NCBI GenBank assembly: GCA_003994795.1
Contig: AP018269.1
Coordinates: 4,489,677-4,553,676 of the forward strand
Direction of reading: 5' to 3'
From: Cylindrospermum sp. NIES-4074
Lineage (GTDB): Bacteria > Cyanobacteriota > Cyanobacteriia > Cyanobacteriales > Nostocaceae
DNA length: 64,000 nucleotides
Shown here: one piece after another, positions 51,656 to 61,900 of the stretch
Layout of the letters: every line of letters starts with the position of its first letter
Numbering within the stretch: the stretch's first letter is position 1
The notes under the pieces: model-generated
What the model was told of the DNA's origin: nothing
Seen by the model: the letters and a program-made list of their open reading frames with translations, nothing else
Database searches by the model: none
Translations under genes and position numbers: made by a program

Positions 51656-52310
51656 GTTATTCCTTGTGACTGTTAAGCGTGCGATTTCTTTAAAAATGGC
51701 TCCAAAGTCGAGTAAAGGCTAAGTATTCTTTGTTTACATGAGTTTTTACCTAAAGTTAAAGCTTTTACTCCGATTATCCTAACAAAAGAGTACCTATAGT
51801 GTCACTTCGTATACGAAATTATTCTAAGTATCAAATGTTTTTTTTGTCTTCACAAAAATACTTGCTTGACTTTTATAGATAATAATGGATAGACTAGCTT
51901 CTATGCTATTTAGCAAAACTATAAGAATCACACTTCTGTTAACTAACTAAGTTCTTATTGGTAATTCCCCGCAAGGGGATTGAAGTATGCGATTCTTAAA
52001 GAAATGCTCAATAGTTGAGTAAGTAACTAATTAACACCTTCCCCGTAAGGGGACAAAGACATTACATCGTTATTTACTTCTTTTATATTTGAATCAAATA
52101 CAAACTATTCACGAACATTTCCCCAGCAAGAGACGAAAACCACGCAAGGATTAGGTATTGCTGTATACTTACCGTTTTGATAATTTATACTTTAATCCCC
52201 TTCAGGGGATGGAAATAATAGCCTCAACCCGTAATCAGCGCAGATAAACAAAAATTGGTAATTGCAGAGAACGAATTAGCAATTACCAATTAACCTGATA
52301 TCAAGTATTA
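51656..52310. other. AT-rich region with degenerate CRISPR-like array
   Basis: About 650 bp without genes. The first 290 bp are AT-rich leader-like sequence (51700-51950); the rest is the repeat array at 51951-52218 and a short tail of simple TTGGTAATTG-type sequence near 52253. Confidence 0.6.
51951..52218 (+). CRISPR. Degenerate four-unit CRISPR-like array
   Basis: Four repeat-like units at about 51951-51987, 52023-52060, 52101-52141 and 52179-52218, with period of 72-78 bp and spacer-like gaps of 36-40 bp. Each holds a hairpin core (TCCCCGCAAGGGGA, TTCCCCGTAAGGGG, TTCCCCAGCAAGAGA, ATCCCCTTCAGGGGAT) followed by GA/GAA-rich ends (TTGAAG, CAAAGAC, CGAAAAC, GGAAAT), as in cyanobacterial 36-37-bp repeats. 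Sequence identity between units is low, while the stem is kept in three of four. It lies about 1.1 kb upstream of cas10, so it may be an old, decaying array of that system. Confidence 0.6.
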
Positions 52311-52808
52311 TCAACGACGGCGGAGATATCCTTCAGCCTCCAATTTTTTTAAAGCCCTTTCACCGGCTTCTCTGCCATATCTCAGTCCAATTGCTGTAGA
52401 TTCTCTAGAAATTTCCGGGAGAATTCTAATAGTTTTTTTGCCTAATGGGGTTTCATAAAAAGCAATGAGTTGTTTAATTTCCTCATTGGTATAGTATTTA
52501 CCATATATAGGAATAAACTCATCTATCATTTCATCTGGTTTTAGTTCAGCAGCAAAAGTATCCCAAAACTTTTGTGGTACTTGAGGGTATTCAGACTTTA
52601 AAGCAGCTATTAATTGAGTAGTTATTTGTTGAGAAAGATTCCTTGAACCAGTTATCTCTATCAATTTCTTGATATTATTGATTTTCTCAGTCTCTTGTTT
52701 GCTAGTCGTCGGTGTGGTGGCATTCCTTGGAGTTTGAGCAAAAGCCACTCCATTAGCGGTAGTTACAAGTGAAAGCACCACTGCTGAAACTAAAAGTTTT
52801 AACTTCAT
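52311..52808 (-). CDS. DUF2059 domain-containing exported protein
   Basis: A 165-residue protein with a signal peptide (MKLKLLVSAVVLSLVTTANG, cleavage near AFAQ). The mature part has IKKLIEITGSRNLSQQI, PIYGKYYTNEEIKQLIAFYET and PLGKKTIRILPEI, the standard motif set of DUF2059. It is likely periplasmic. DUF2059 proteins have no agreed function. It lies between the CRISPR-like array and the decarboxylase gene. Confidence 0.85.
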   Translation of the reverse strand: MKLKLLVSAVVLSLVTTANGVAFAQTPRNATTPTTSKQETEKINNIKKLIEITGSRNLSQQITTQLIAALKSEYPQVPQKFWDTFAAELKPDEMIDEFIPIYGKYYTNEEIKQLIAFYETPLGKKTIRILPEISRESTAIGLRYGREAGERALKKLEAEGYLRRR

Positions 52809-52899
52809 TGGTTTTAAACTTTTTTATTGTTGAAGTTAAGCTAAATTCGATACACCATTTATTTTAACCTATTTATGCTGTGGACTGAAACTCTTTCTC

Positions 52900-52948
52900 A
52901 GTCGTCTTGAGACGACTTTGGCTGTTAGCCTCAGAATTGATTCTGAGG
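52900..52948. repeat. Two adjacent perfect hairpins
   Basis: AGTCGTCT/AGACGACT (52900-52917) and CCTCAGAAT/ATTCTGAGG (52929-52948). They lie between the decarboxylase 3' end and the DUF2059 start and resemble a dispersed double-hairpin repeat; they may end the decarboxylase transcript. Confidence 0.6.
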
Positions 52949-53009
52949 CGGTTTTGGGACTGGTGCAAGATATGAACAAAATAGCCCTGTCTATTGTAGT
53001 TACTAAAAC

Positions 53010-54473
53010 TCATGCTTTCACTACTTTTAAAGTGCGGAAACTAGTATCAGCGCAACCACTAATAAATCCCCCCATTGCCTGGATTTGTTGCAGATATTCT
53101 AAAGCAGGTTTGGTGATCAATTCTCCTGGCATTAATACAGGAATTCCTGGAGGGTATGGACAAACAATTTCTGCACAGATGCGTTGATTTGTCTCTTCTA
53201 AAGGTAATATTTCACTAGCAGCAAAAAAAGCTTCACGGGGAGAAATGCTCATAATACCCCCAACTATAGCATCGTTACTATATTGACATATCTGGTACTT
53301 ATCTGTCAATAGGGTCATTTTGGCTAGTGTGGTGAAAGCTTGCACCAATTGCTGAATATCTGCTGAAGTGTTGCCCAAGCTAATAATAAAAGTCAGATTT
53401 TGCAGTGATGAAAATTCAGCGGTAACGCCTAATTTTTCATCAAGAATTTCTTCAGCAGCAAATCCGGTTAAGCCTAAGCCGCTAACATTGACAGTTAACC
53501 GCGTTTTGTCTAAGTCCACAAATCCAGATGACTTTTTTGGGGGAATATCCAAAATCGATAATCCAGGAATTTGGCTGATTTTGGTTCTCGCTTCCTCCGC
53601 TAGTTGTAAAGTGCGGGACATCAAGTTTTTTCCGTGGATTGCCATTTGTTGACGTGCAGCATCTAAGGAAGCTAAAAGCAAATAGCTGGGACTGGTAGAT
53701 TGCAGGAGTTGCAATGCTTTATTTACACGTTCAATATTTATTCTGTTTCCTTGGATGTGCAACATAGATGCTTGAGTCATTGCACCAAGGGTTTTGTGAA
53801 TAGATTGCACAGTTAAATCTGCACCTGCGGCTAAAGCTGGGGTGGGTAATGCGGGATGAAAGCCGAAATGTGCGCCGTGTGCTTCATCTACGAGTAGGGG
53901 AATATGATATTGGTGGGTGAGAAATGCGATCGCACTCAAATCTCCACAAACGCCGTAATATGTAGGGTAAACTGTCAGCAGAGCCTTAGCGTCAGGATGC
54001 TGTTGCAGTGCAGATTCTACAGCGCTGGGTGTGATACTGTGAGCAATATCTAAAACCGGATCATATTCAGGATTTACAAAAATGGGAATGGCACCGGCAA
54101 GAATTAAACCAGAAATTACAGAAGAATGCACATTCCGAGGCAAAATTATTTTATCACCCATCCCACAAGTAGCGAGAATTGCCGCTTCAATTCCACAGGT
54201 GGAACCATTCACCAGAAACCATGTTTTTGCAGCACCAAAAGCTGCTGCTGCTAGCTGTTGCGCTTCCTGAATAACCCCTTGGGCTGCAAAGAGATTATCT
54301 AAGTCTGCTAATTCTGTTAAATCAGCCTGAAAAACGGTTTTACCCAACAAATCAGCTAAATGTGGAGAAATTCCCTTTCCTCTCTTGTGTCCTGGGGTGT
54401 AAAATGGCGCGTGGGGACGTGTTGTACAAGCTTTTAAGGCATCAATTAGGGGTGTTTGGTCTTGATTGAGCAT
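53010..54473 (-). CDS. Orn/Lys/Arg decarboxylase-family PLP enzyme
   Basis: A 487-residue fold-type I PLP enzyme. The N terminus has PFYTPGHKRGKG, a strong mark of the family; LVNGSTCGIEAAI, LLVDEAHGAHFG (cofactor Asp) and LTVQSIHKTLGAMTQASMLH with the Schiff-base Lys follow. The C-terminal part ends in YPPGIPVLMPGELI, also a family mark. The reading frame begins at 54539, but ATG at 54473 starts right at the conserved region. It could decarboxylate arginine, lysine or ornithine for polyamine synthesis; the specific amino acid is not readable. Confidence 0.9.
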   Translation of the reverse strand: MLNQDQTPLIDALKACTTRPHAPFYTPGHKRGKGISPHLADLLGKTVFQADLTELADLDNLFAAQGVIQEAQQLAAAAFGAAKTWFLVNGSTCGIEAAILATCGMGDKIILPRNVHSSVISGLILAGAIPIFVNPEYDPVLDIAHSITPSAVESALQQHPDAKALLTVYPTYYGVCGDLSAIAFLTHQYHIPLLVDEAHGAHFGFHPALPTPALAAGADLTVQSIHKTLGAMTQASMLHIQGNRINIERVNKALQLLQSTSPSYLLLASLDAARQQMAIHGKNLMSRTLQLAEEARTKISQIPGLSILDIPPKKSSGFVDLDKTRLTVNVSGLGLTGFAAEEILDEKLGVTAEFSSLQNLTFIISLGNTSADIQQLVQAFTTLAKMTLLTDKYQICQYSNDAIVGGIMSISPREAFFAASEILPLEETNQRICAEIVCPYPPGIPVLMPGELITKPALEYLQQIQAMGGFISGCADTSFRTLKVVKA

Positions 54474-54522
54474 TTTTTGGTTACTTTTTTCCTGAAAATT
54501 CCAAATATAGTGGTAAAAAACA

Positions 54523-54831
54523 TTGGATTTAAAATACATAAAACAAAAATTATTCCCAGTAATAAAAGTAATATCTATAGGACTTATAGTAAGTGCTATT
54601 GGCTTAGAATTATGGAATATCCAAGCATTAATTACTAACAGTCAACTACCTAATGGCTTGCATTTAATTTTGATAATTGCTCATATTGCACTATCGGCTC
54701 ATTTTGTAGAAGCAATAATTGCCGCTTATTATGCACCTTCTAAAAATCAAACGCCAGTCAAATATGGAATTTATACATTTTTTGTAGGTACAGTTGGTTT
54801 ATTAGAATTATGGGAAAATCAAGATAACTAG
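54523..54831 (+). CDS. Hypothetical small membrane protein, TMEM254-like pattern
   Basis: A 102-residue protein with three hydrophobic spans (VISIGLIVSAIGLELW, LILIIAHIALSAHFVEAIIA, YTFFVGTVGLLEL). The HFVEAIIAAYYA followed by TFFVGTVGLLEL pattern loosely recalls small TMEM254-like proteins with an H-x-x-E-A motif, but this is tentative. It reads divergently from the decarboxylase gene. No function can be given. Confidence 0.55.
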   Translation: MDLKYIKQKLFPVIKVISIGLIVSAIGLELWNIQALITNSQLPNGLHLILIIAHIALSAHFVEAIIAAYYAPSKNQTPVKYGIYTFFVGTVGLLELWENQDN

Positions 54832-54950
54832 TGTTTGCTGGCTGTAAATTATTACAGGGGTGTCTAGTTGGGTATAGTCATTTGGGGAGATGTCAACCCA
54901 CCTAGTTGTCATCTAGGTTGGGAAAGTCGAATAATGAAGTTAGACTTAAC

Positions 54951-55169
54951 ATGATCTATCCTAATCCTGGCCCTTTACCCGAACCACAAATCCCTAACCC
55001 ACAACCAAACCCCCTACCAAGTCCCGAACCTGTACCGAGTCCAATTCCCCAACCCCTAACGGAACCTGTACCGGAAACAGTACCAGGGCCAATTCCCCAA
55101 ACGATTCCAGAACCGATTCCTCAAACAGTACCAGGGCCAATTCCCCAAACGATACCGGAACCTGTTTGA
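54951..55169 (+). CDS. Short proline-rich repeat protein
   Basis: A 72-residue frame of P-x-P-type repeats: NPGPLPEPQIPNPQP, then units of the form PIPQTIPEP and PIPQTVPGP. The ATG at 54951 is the likely start. At DNA level the repeats are near-identical 12-mers and 36-mers (CCAATTCCCCAAACG). It has no signal peptide or domain, and lies just before ychF on the same strand. It may be a real, unusual low-complexity protein, or an untranslated repeat. Confidence 0.4.
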   Translation: MIYPNPGPLPEPQIPNPQPNPLPSPEPVPSPIPQPLTEPVPETVPGPIPQTIPEPIPQTVPGPIPQTIPEPV

Positions 55170-55207
55170 ATTAACTTTGTAGTTGAAACCAAAATCCAAA
55201 ATCTAAA

Positions 55208-56299
55208 ATGCTAAGAGCCGGAATTGTCGGACTTCCCAACGTCGGAAAATCTACTTTATTTAATGCCGTAGTTGCTAATGCTAAAGCAGAAGCGGCTAAC
55301 TTTCCTTTTTGCACGATTGAACCGAATGTCGGCGTTGTCGCAGTACCGGATGAACGGTTAAATGTACTCGCGAAAATTGCCAGTTCTGCACAAATTCTTG
55401 CAGCGCGTGTTGAGTTTGTCGATATCGCCGGTTTAGTGAAAGGTGCAAGTCAAGGTGAAGGACTGGGTAATCAATTTCTATCCCACATCCGAGAAGTTGA
55501 TGCCATTGTTCATGTAGTGCGTTGTTTTGAAAATGATGATATTATCCATGTTGCCGGTTCTGTTGACCCAGCGCGAGATATTGATATCATTAATTTAGAA
55601 CTGGGATTATCAGATTTATCGCAAATTGAGCGGCGAATTGACCGCACCCGCAAACAAGCTCGCACTAGCAAAGATGCACAATTTGAAGTTGCAGTATTAG
55701 AAAAATTAGCCGCTGCTTTAAATGAAGGTAAATCAGTGCGTCAGGTGAGTTTGACTGAAGAAGAATCTGAGATTATTAAAGGACTAGGACTACTCACGAA
55801 TAAACCAATTATCTACGCGGCTAATGTGTCTGAAGATGATTTAGCAACGGGTAATGATTTTGTCGAACAAGTGCGCTTAGTTGCAGCGCAAGAAAATGCC
55901 CAAGTTGTGATAGTTTCTGCTCAAGTAGAAGCAGAATTAGTGGAATTACCAGAAGAAGATAAAGCTGATTTTCTGGAATCTTTAGGTGTAAAAGAAGGTG
56001 GGTTAAAATCTTTAATTCGTGCTACCTATACCCTTTTAGGTTTGCGGACATATTTCACCTGCGGCCCTAAAGAAACCCGCGCTTGGACAATTAACGCTGG
56101 GATGTCTGCACCCCAAGCAGCAGGTGTAATTCACTCTGATTTTGAGCGGGGATTTATTCGCGCAGAAACTGTTGCTTATAATGATTTAGTCACAACTGGT
56201 TCCATGAGTGCTGCAAAAGAAAAAGGGTTAGTGAGAAGCGAAGGTAAAGAGTATATTGTGCAAGAAGGAGATGTATTGTTATTCCGGTTTAACGTCTAG
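55208..56299 (+). CDS. ychF: Redox-regulated ATPase YchF (Obg-like)
   Basis: A 363-residue P-loop protein. G1 is GLPNVGKST at residue 8, G3 is VDIAGLVKGASQGEGLGN, and G4 is the altered NxxE (NVSE) that changes specificity from GTP to ATP in YchF/OLA1. The C-terminal TGS domain includes TYFTCGPKETRAW, HSDFERGFIRAE and YIVQEGDVLLFRFNV. It binds ribosomes and is a stress-response ATPase in other bacteria. It follows the proline-rich gene by about 40 bp. Confidence 0.96.
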   Translation: MLRAGIVGLPNVGKSTLFNAVVANAKAEAANFPFCTIEPNVGVVAVPDERLNVLAKIASSAQILAARVEFVDIAGLVKGASQGEGLGNQFLSHIREVDAIVHVVRCFENDDIIHVAGSVDPARDIDIINLELGLSDLSQIERRIDRTRKQARTSKDAQFEVAVLEKLAAALNEGKSVRQVSLTEEESEIIKGLGLLTNKPIIYAANVSEDDLATGNDFVEQVRLVAAQENAQVVIVSAQVEAELVELPEEDKADFLESLGVKEGGLKSLIRATYTLLGLRTYFTCGPKETRAWTINAGMSAPQAAGVIHSDFERGFIRAETVAYNDLVTTGSMSAAKEKGLVRSEGKEYIVQEGDVLLFRFNV

Positions 56300-56401
56300 A
56301 TAAAATCGGGAAAATCTAGAAATTTTAACCGCAGATGTACACATATCAAACATTTTTATCTGTGTGCATCTGTGTTTATCTGTGGTTGATTTTAACAATA
56401 T

Positions 56402-57310
56402 TTATTCTGCACCCACAACGTAGACATAGGAACCCAAATTTTCATCATCCGTAGCCACAATTACACCTCCTGCTGCACCGGGAACCAGTTCTAAACCTTC
56501 AATTTTGTGATACTCGTCGCGGTAGATAGGAAAAAGTTGAGAATTTTGCCGCCAGAAGATTTTGTTACCACTAAAACCTAAGTAACCAGCCACATAAACA
56601 GCAGATTGAAATGGCCCATCATCCCCAGCATCACTTGCTGAAGAGATGTAAACAATTCCTGCTGAGTCTACTTTAATATCAGAAATATGGCGTACATTCC
56701 CAGAGGGGAAAGGTACTGTAAAATTAGCTGAACCTGCGGTAGTGATTTTATATTTGTTTAAGTCAAATATTCCCCAGTAAATTTTTGCTGGTTGTTTTCC
56801 TTCACCGCGATGTGCCCACATAGCTACTATTGTACCATTAATATCTTGTAAATTAAAAGATTCAAAATTACTATTTAAGGGAAATGCCGGTAAATTAAAT
56901 TCTTTGACAACAGAAATATTTTTGTTAGTAGCATCTAAGGTGAGATGATAAGCTTTACCATCACTACTTAAAGCAATAAAAGCAGAATTGTTTGTATTGG
57001 GAATAGTGGTTAAAGCTTCTAAATCAATAGGTAATTTGATATTACTTGGCCAATTTAAAGGAAAATAATCAGGTTGGTTTTTACCTTTAAGACTAATAAT
57101 TGCTAAACGTCCCTGATTTTGTTTTTTGTTGTCATGGACAATCAAAAAATCTAGGTTATCTCCTTGCTGCTGTACCAAAGCCATCCCGCTGATACCAAAA
57201 GGGATACCACCACGAACGGGACGCCATTCTTGTGCAAAAACTCGCTGTGATATGAATAATAATACACTTAAGACTACAAGAGTTAAGATTAACCTGAAGA
57301 ACCGAGGCAT
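56402..57310 (-). CDS. Exported hypothetical protein, beta-propeller-like
   Basis: A 302-residue protein with a signal peptide (RFFRLILTLVVLSVLLFIS, cleavage near VFAQ). The mature protein is rich in beta strands with GG/SDAGDDGPFQSAVY and LVPGAAGGVIVATDDENLG segments, suggestive of a repeat or propeller fold, but I do not recognise a family. It is probably periplasmic. It converges with ychF. Confidence 0.65.
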   Translation of the reverse strand: MPRFFRLILTLVVLSVLLFISQRVFAQEWRPVRGGIPFGISGMALVQQQGDNLDFLIVHDNKKQNQGRLAIISLKGKNQPDYFPLNWPSNIKLPIDLEALTTIPNTNNSAFIALSSDGKAYHLTLDATNKNISVVKEFNLPAFPLNSNFESFNLQDINGTIVAMWAHRGEGKQPAKIYWGIFDLNKYKITTAGSANFTVPFPSGNVRHISDIKVDSAGIVYISSASDAGDDGPFQSAVYVAGYLGFSGNKIFWRQNSQLFPIYRDEYHKIEGLELVPGAAGGVIVATDDENLGSYVYVVGAE

Positions 57311-58071
57311 ATTGATTTATCTAAGCTGATGTATTACCCAAGTATATGTTAGAAACATTCTTAACGCTTTGGAAAATAAAAATATTTTCAATCTGTTCAC
57401 CGTACCATTTACGACTCTAGGCACGAGGATGAAATCTGACATCTGCGACACAGGAAACCTCAAATTTATCGATGTAATCTTTGAATGCTTTATAGTTTTT
57501 GTGATTAAGCTGTTCGCCATTTAATTTGCATTAATCGGGCGGGCAAGATGCTCACCCCACCAGAGTTTTAGTTAATTTGAGTATGCAAATTATATATGTT
57601 TTAGCTTACCAAAACTGAATGTAAAAATATATTTGTTTATACATATCTCTAAATTATTCATTTTCCAGTTTTATTTAAAAAAGCACAGTTGCAGGAACTC
57701 AGCTTTTGATGGATAAAATATACCAATAATCATAAAGGTATTTTTTTGACTCTTCAGTATCTGTGATGTCAAACTATAGCGTTTCTCGACCCAGTGAAGT
57801 ACTCTAAGAAGTCTTTAACCACGGATGAACACAGATAAATTCGTACCTCAGCAGACTAGGAACCACTATATTTTTAATTAAACCCCAAAATTGTGTTTTT
57901 AAATTACGCCTAAAACACTTATAATGGCTAAAAATTAAAACAAAAAATGTTAAAAATAACGCTGACTACCCAGTATTAGCAAGCATTTTGAGATTTAGTT
58001 GAGCGACTTTATATCCTACGTACTGAAAGCCTTAAAAAACGCAGTTAGTTACTTGTCTATTTTTTCCTAAT
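57311..58071. other. Intergenic region of about 760 bp with MITE copy
   Basis: AT-rich sequence with the GGGCGGGCAAGATG repeat near 57538 (a common Nostoc repeat type) and the 96-bp element at 57775-57870. A minus-strand 67-residue frame at 57317-57520 lacks support. No other feature is recognised. Confidence 0.5.
57775..57870 (+). mobile_element. 96-bp MITE-like element, copy B
   Basis: TATAGCGTTTCTC at the start and TAGGAACCACTATA at the end, with the core AACCACGGATGAACACAGAT. It is the same length as the 28873 and 32457 copies. Confidence 0.7.
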
Positions 58072-58599
58072 TCATAAAAAAATGGCAACCTGCAAGTAGT
58101 GAAGCACTTGGTTAACACATTGTTCAATTGTGAATTTATCAGTTTGACAGATAATTTCTGGATTTATTGGTTCTTCGTAAGGGTCAGATATGCCAGTAAA
58201 ATGTTTGATTTGACCCGCCTTGGCTTTGGCGTAAAGTCCCTTCACATCACGGGATTCACAAACTGCAAGTGGAGCCTTAACATAAACTTCTATAAAATTA
58301 GTAGTTGTGTGTCTGAGTTCCTCTCGAATTTCGCGATAGGGGCTAATTGCAGCAACAATCACTATAATGCCATGACGACTAAGTAAGTTAGCAACAAAGC
58401 CAATGCGACGCACATTGATATCTCGGTCTTGCTTGCTAAAACCCAGTTCATGAGAAAGATGGGTGCGAATGACATCACCATCTAGCACTTCTACTTGGTA
58501 GTTTTGCCTTTGCAGTTCTTGGGCTACACATGAAGCGATAGTTGTTTTACCAGCGCCACTTAACCCTGTCAGCCAGAGAATTGCACCTTGCTGTTTCAT
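58072..58599 (-). CDS. cysC: Adenylylsulfate kinase CysC
   Basis: A 175-residue P-loop kinase. Walker A is LTGLSGAGKTTIA at residue 11; EVLDGDVIRTHLS, GFSKQDRDINVRRIGFVA and TGISDPYEEPINPE complete the APS kinase motif set. It converts adenylylsulfate to PAPS with ATP, in the cytoplasm. In this window it stands alone, without CysD/N or PAPS reductase, and links to the organosulfur theme only loosely. Length fits stand-alone CysC. Confidence 0.95.
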   Translation of the reverse strand: MKQQGAILWLTGLSGAGKTTIASCVAQELQRQNYQVEVLDGDVIRTHLSHELGFSKQDRDINVRRIGFVANLLSRHGIIVIVAAISPYREIREELRHTTTNFIEVYVKAPLAVCESRDVKGLYAKAKAGQIKHFTGISDPYEEPINPEIICQTDKFTIEQCVNQVLHYLQVAIFL

Positions 58600-58999
58600 A
58601 TTTTATTTAATGCTTGTGTTGATAATTTTTATTTAATCCGTTTGAATACTTATCATATCTGTGAGGGGTGGTAATGGGTAATTGGTAATTGAGAGAAAGG
58701 TAAACAGCAATTACCAACAAGGCCAAACTTATTATAAGTAATTAACCGGGCTTGATATTATTCATGAACAGGTGCTAGAAGCGATTCTCTTGTAGAAAAA
58801 CTTTGTGAATACCCGAAGTTTTTCCTATACATTTGTCTTGGTGCTGGGTGCGATCGCGTACCCGCCCACCGGAGGCGATGGTGCGTATGTTGCCAAGGAT
58901 GGTTGGGCAACAGCACCCGCTCCCGCGATCGCACTCCTCAAACAATGTGAAAATCGGTGGGGATGAGCAATGCCGATACCCCACCTATCGCTGAAATGC
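58600..58999. other. Intergenic region of about 400 bp
   Basis: Contains TAATTGG heptamers near 58673, HIP1 octamers near 58850 and 58926, and the CGTACCCGCCCACCGGAGG repeat also present near 40957. A short minus-strand frame at 58775-58984 is composed of these repeats and is not accepted as a gene. Confidence 0.5.
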
Positions 59000-61900
59000 T
59001 TAAACTAAGAAAAAATTGCTCTGAGTTAGTGTGGTGGTATCAAAACCAGTCAGAACCGCTAGGGTTTGATTGCCTAACCTAATCTCATTGCCAGAGAAGG
59101 ACAACTGATTAAAACTCAAGCCAGACAAGCCGATTTTATCACTCTGACCTAAACTAAAGTCGGTAATCGTATCCCGACCTGCGGCTGTCGCCAGTACGAA
59201 GATATCGCTACCAGTACCGCCAGTCAGATTATCATCTCCCTTGCCACCATTTAGGAAATCATTACCCGCACCACCGACGAGTAGGTCTTGACCGTTACCG
59301 CCAAAAAGACTGTCATTACCGTCATCACCATAGAGTAGGTCATCACCATTATCACCCACAAGGCTGTCATTACCTGCACCACCGCGCAGCAGGTCATCAC
59401 CGTTCAGACCATCGATGCTGTCATCACCCAACTGACCGTTAATCACATCAGCGGAATTAAAACCACTGACATTGTTATTCAGGTCGTTGAGGAATGTGAC
59501 TGTGTCGCGGTTGAAGACACTAGTTAAGGTGGAGTCAGCATCGAAGACATCAAAGCTATCAATAATGGTAGTTTGCCCATCAAATATGATATTGCCAATG
59601 CCAGTGAGGTTATCCAGATTTTCCAAGGCAAAGTTTTGCAAAATTACCTTGGGACTGTTGACGACGTTTTCAAAAGAGACTTCCAGATTGCTACCATTTT
59701 TAGTTAGCAGCAGATTGCGGGCAGTTAAGCCAGCCCCCTGAAATTTCAAAATATCAATTTTGGCAATTACTGCTGGCTGAGGGTCTGAGCCTTTACCCAT
59801 ACCATCTAAATCGGTAATGGTGTCTGTACCGTCACCCAAGTTGAAGACAAATCTATCCTTGCCGCCGCCACCGATTAAGGTATCGTCACCCTGATTACCT
59901 GAAATGATATCGTTACCAGCTAATCCATTGATGGTGTTGTTGCTGGCTGTGCCTGCAAGGCTATCAGCATTCTGAGTTCCCGTCAAGCTGAGGGGAGTGA
60001 CTGTCAGCTTAAAGATATCGCTGACATTGGCGTTGCTAGTATCCTTGGCGATAACTTTAACGCTGATGGTTCCGACATTACCAGCCGCAGGAGTGCCGCT
60101 GAAGGTGCGAGTATTAGCGTTGAAGCTCAACCACGAGGGTAGGGGATTACCGTTATCTAAGGTAGCAGTGTAGGTTAAGGTGTCTCCTACATCAATATCA
60201 GCAAAAGTGTTGGTGGGGAAGGTAAAGTTGAAGGCACTGTTTTCTGTAGTAGCTTGGTCTGGAAGGGCAATTACTAAAGTTGGCGCATCATTAACACCGT
60301 TGATGGTGAGGTTCACCGTTGCTGTGCTGATGCCACCTTTGCGATCGCTGATAGTATAAGCGAAACTGTCGCTGGCAGTGGCTCCCACACCCAAAGATTC
60401 AAATTGACCGTTAGGGTTGTAGACAAAACTACCATTGCTGTTGAGGGTAAGCAAAGCACCATTCGTTAAAGTAATGGAGTTGCCTACAGCCGCAGCATTG
60501 CCATTCACCTGTGTCACCGTTAAAGTGTCGTTGTTCGGGTCACTATCAGGTGTGGTGGGATTGGCAATTAGCACATTACCGTTGAAAACTGTATCCTCAT
60601 TCGTGGTGAAGGCATCATTGATCGCGATCGGCGGTTGGTTAAGGTCTACAACGGGGGCGCGCTTGCCAAACACCACGTAGCTCTGCCCTGATGAAGAGCC
60701 GTTGGGGTCGGCATTGGGTGCCCCAATAATCAGGTCGTCGAAGCCATCACCGTTGACATCCCCAGCACCGCTGACAGAGGAGCCTGAGGAGTCATATGCG
60801 GCGATACCATCGATGGCGAAGCCGTTAGCGCCGTCGAGGGTGGAGAGGTTAAAGGTCGGGCTAAAGCTGCTGCTGCCAAACACCAAGTAGCTCTGCCCTG
60901 ATGAAGAGCCGTTGGGGTTGGCACTCCTTGCCCCGATAATCAGGTCGTCGAAGCCATCACCGTTGACATCCCCAGCACTGCTGACAGAGGAGCCTGAGGA
61001 GTCATATGCGGCGATACCATTGATGGCGAAGCCGTTAGCGCCGTCGAGGGTGGAGAGGTTAAAGGTCGGGCTAAAGCCGGTGCTTTTGCCAAACACCAAG
61101 TAGCTCTGCCCTGATGAAGAGCCGTTGGGGTTGGCACTCCTTGCCCCGATAATCAGGTCGTCGAAGCCGTCGCCGTTGATATCCCCAGCACTGCTGACAG
61201 AGTAGCCTGAGAAGTCATCCTGTGCGATGCCGTTGATGGCGAAGCCGTTAGCGCCGTTGAGGGTGGAGAGGTTGAGGGTGGGGCTAAAGCCACTGCTTTT
61301 ACCAAACACCACGTAGCTCTGCCCTGATGAATAGCCGTTGGGGTTGGCACCAATTGCCCCGATAATCAGGTCGTCGAAGCCGTCACCGTTGACATCCCCA
61401 GCACTACTGACAGATCTGCCGGAGTTGTCACCCGCTGCGATGCCGTTAATAGCGAAGCCGTTGGCGCCGTTGAGAGTGGAGAGGTTGAGGGTGGGGCTAA
61501 AGCCACTGCTTTTGCCAAACACCACGTAGCTCTGCCCTGATCGAGAGCCATTGGGGTCGGCACCTTGTGCCCCGATAATCAGGTCGTCGAAGCCGTCACC
61601 GTTGACATCCCCGGCACTGCTGACAGATCTGCCGGAGTTGTCACCCGATGCGATGCCCTTAATAGCGAAGCCGTTGGCGCCGTTGAGAGTGGAGAGGTTG
61701 AGGGTGGGGCTAAAGCCACTGCTGCTGCCAAACACCACGTAGCTCCGCCCAGATCCAGGGCCGAGGAGGGAGGTACCCGGTGCCCCAATAATCAGGTCGT
61801 CGAAGCCGTCACCGTTGACATCCCCGGCATTGCTGACAGAGGAGCCTGAGTAGTCATTCCCTGCAATGCCGTTAATAGCGAAACCGTTAACGCCGTTGAG

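Noticed and set aside
52918..53187. 89-residue plus-strand frame opposite the decarboxylase
   Set aside because: Mostly antisense to the decarboxylase C terminus, and its start lies in the double hairpin repeat.
58775..58984. 69-residue minus-strand frame
   Set aside because: Made up of HIP1 octamers and the CGTACCCGCCC repeat; composition explains the open frame.
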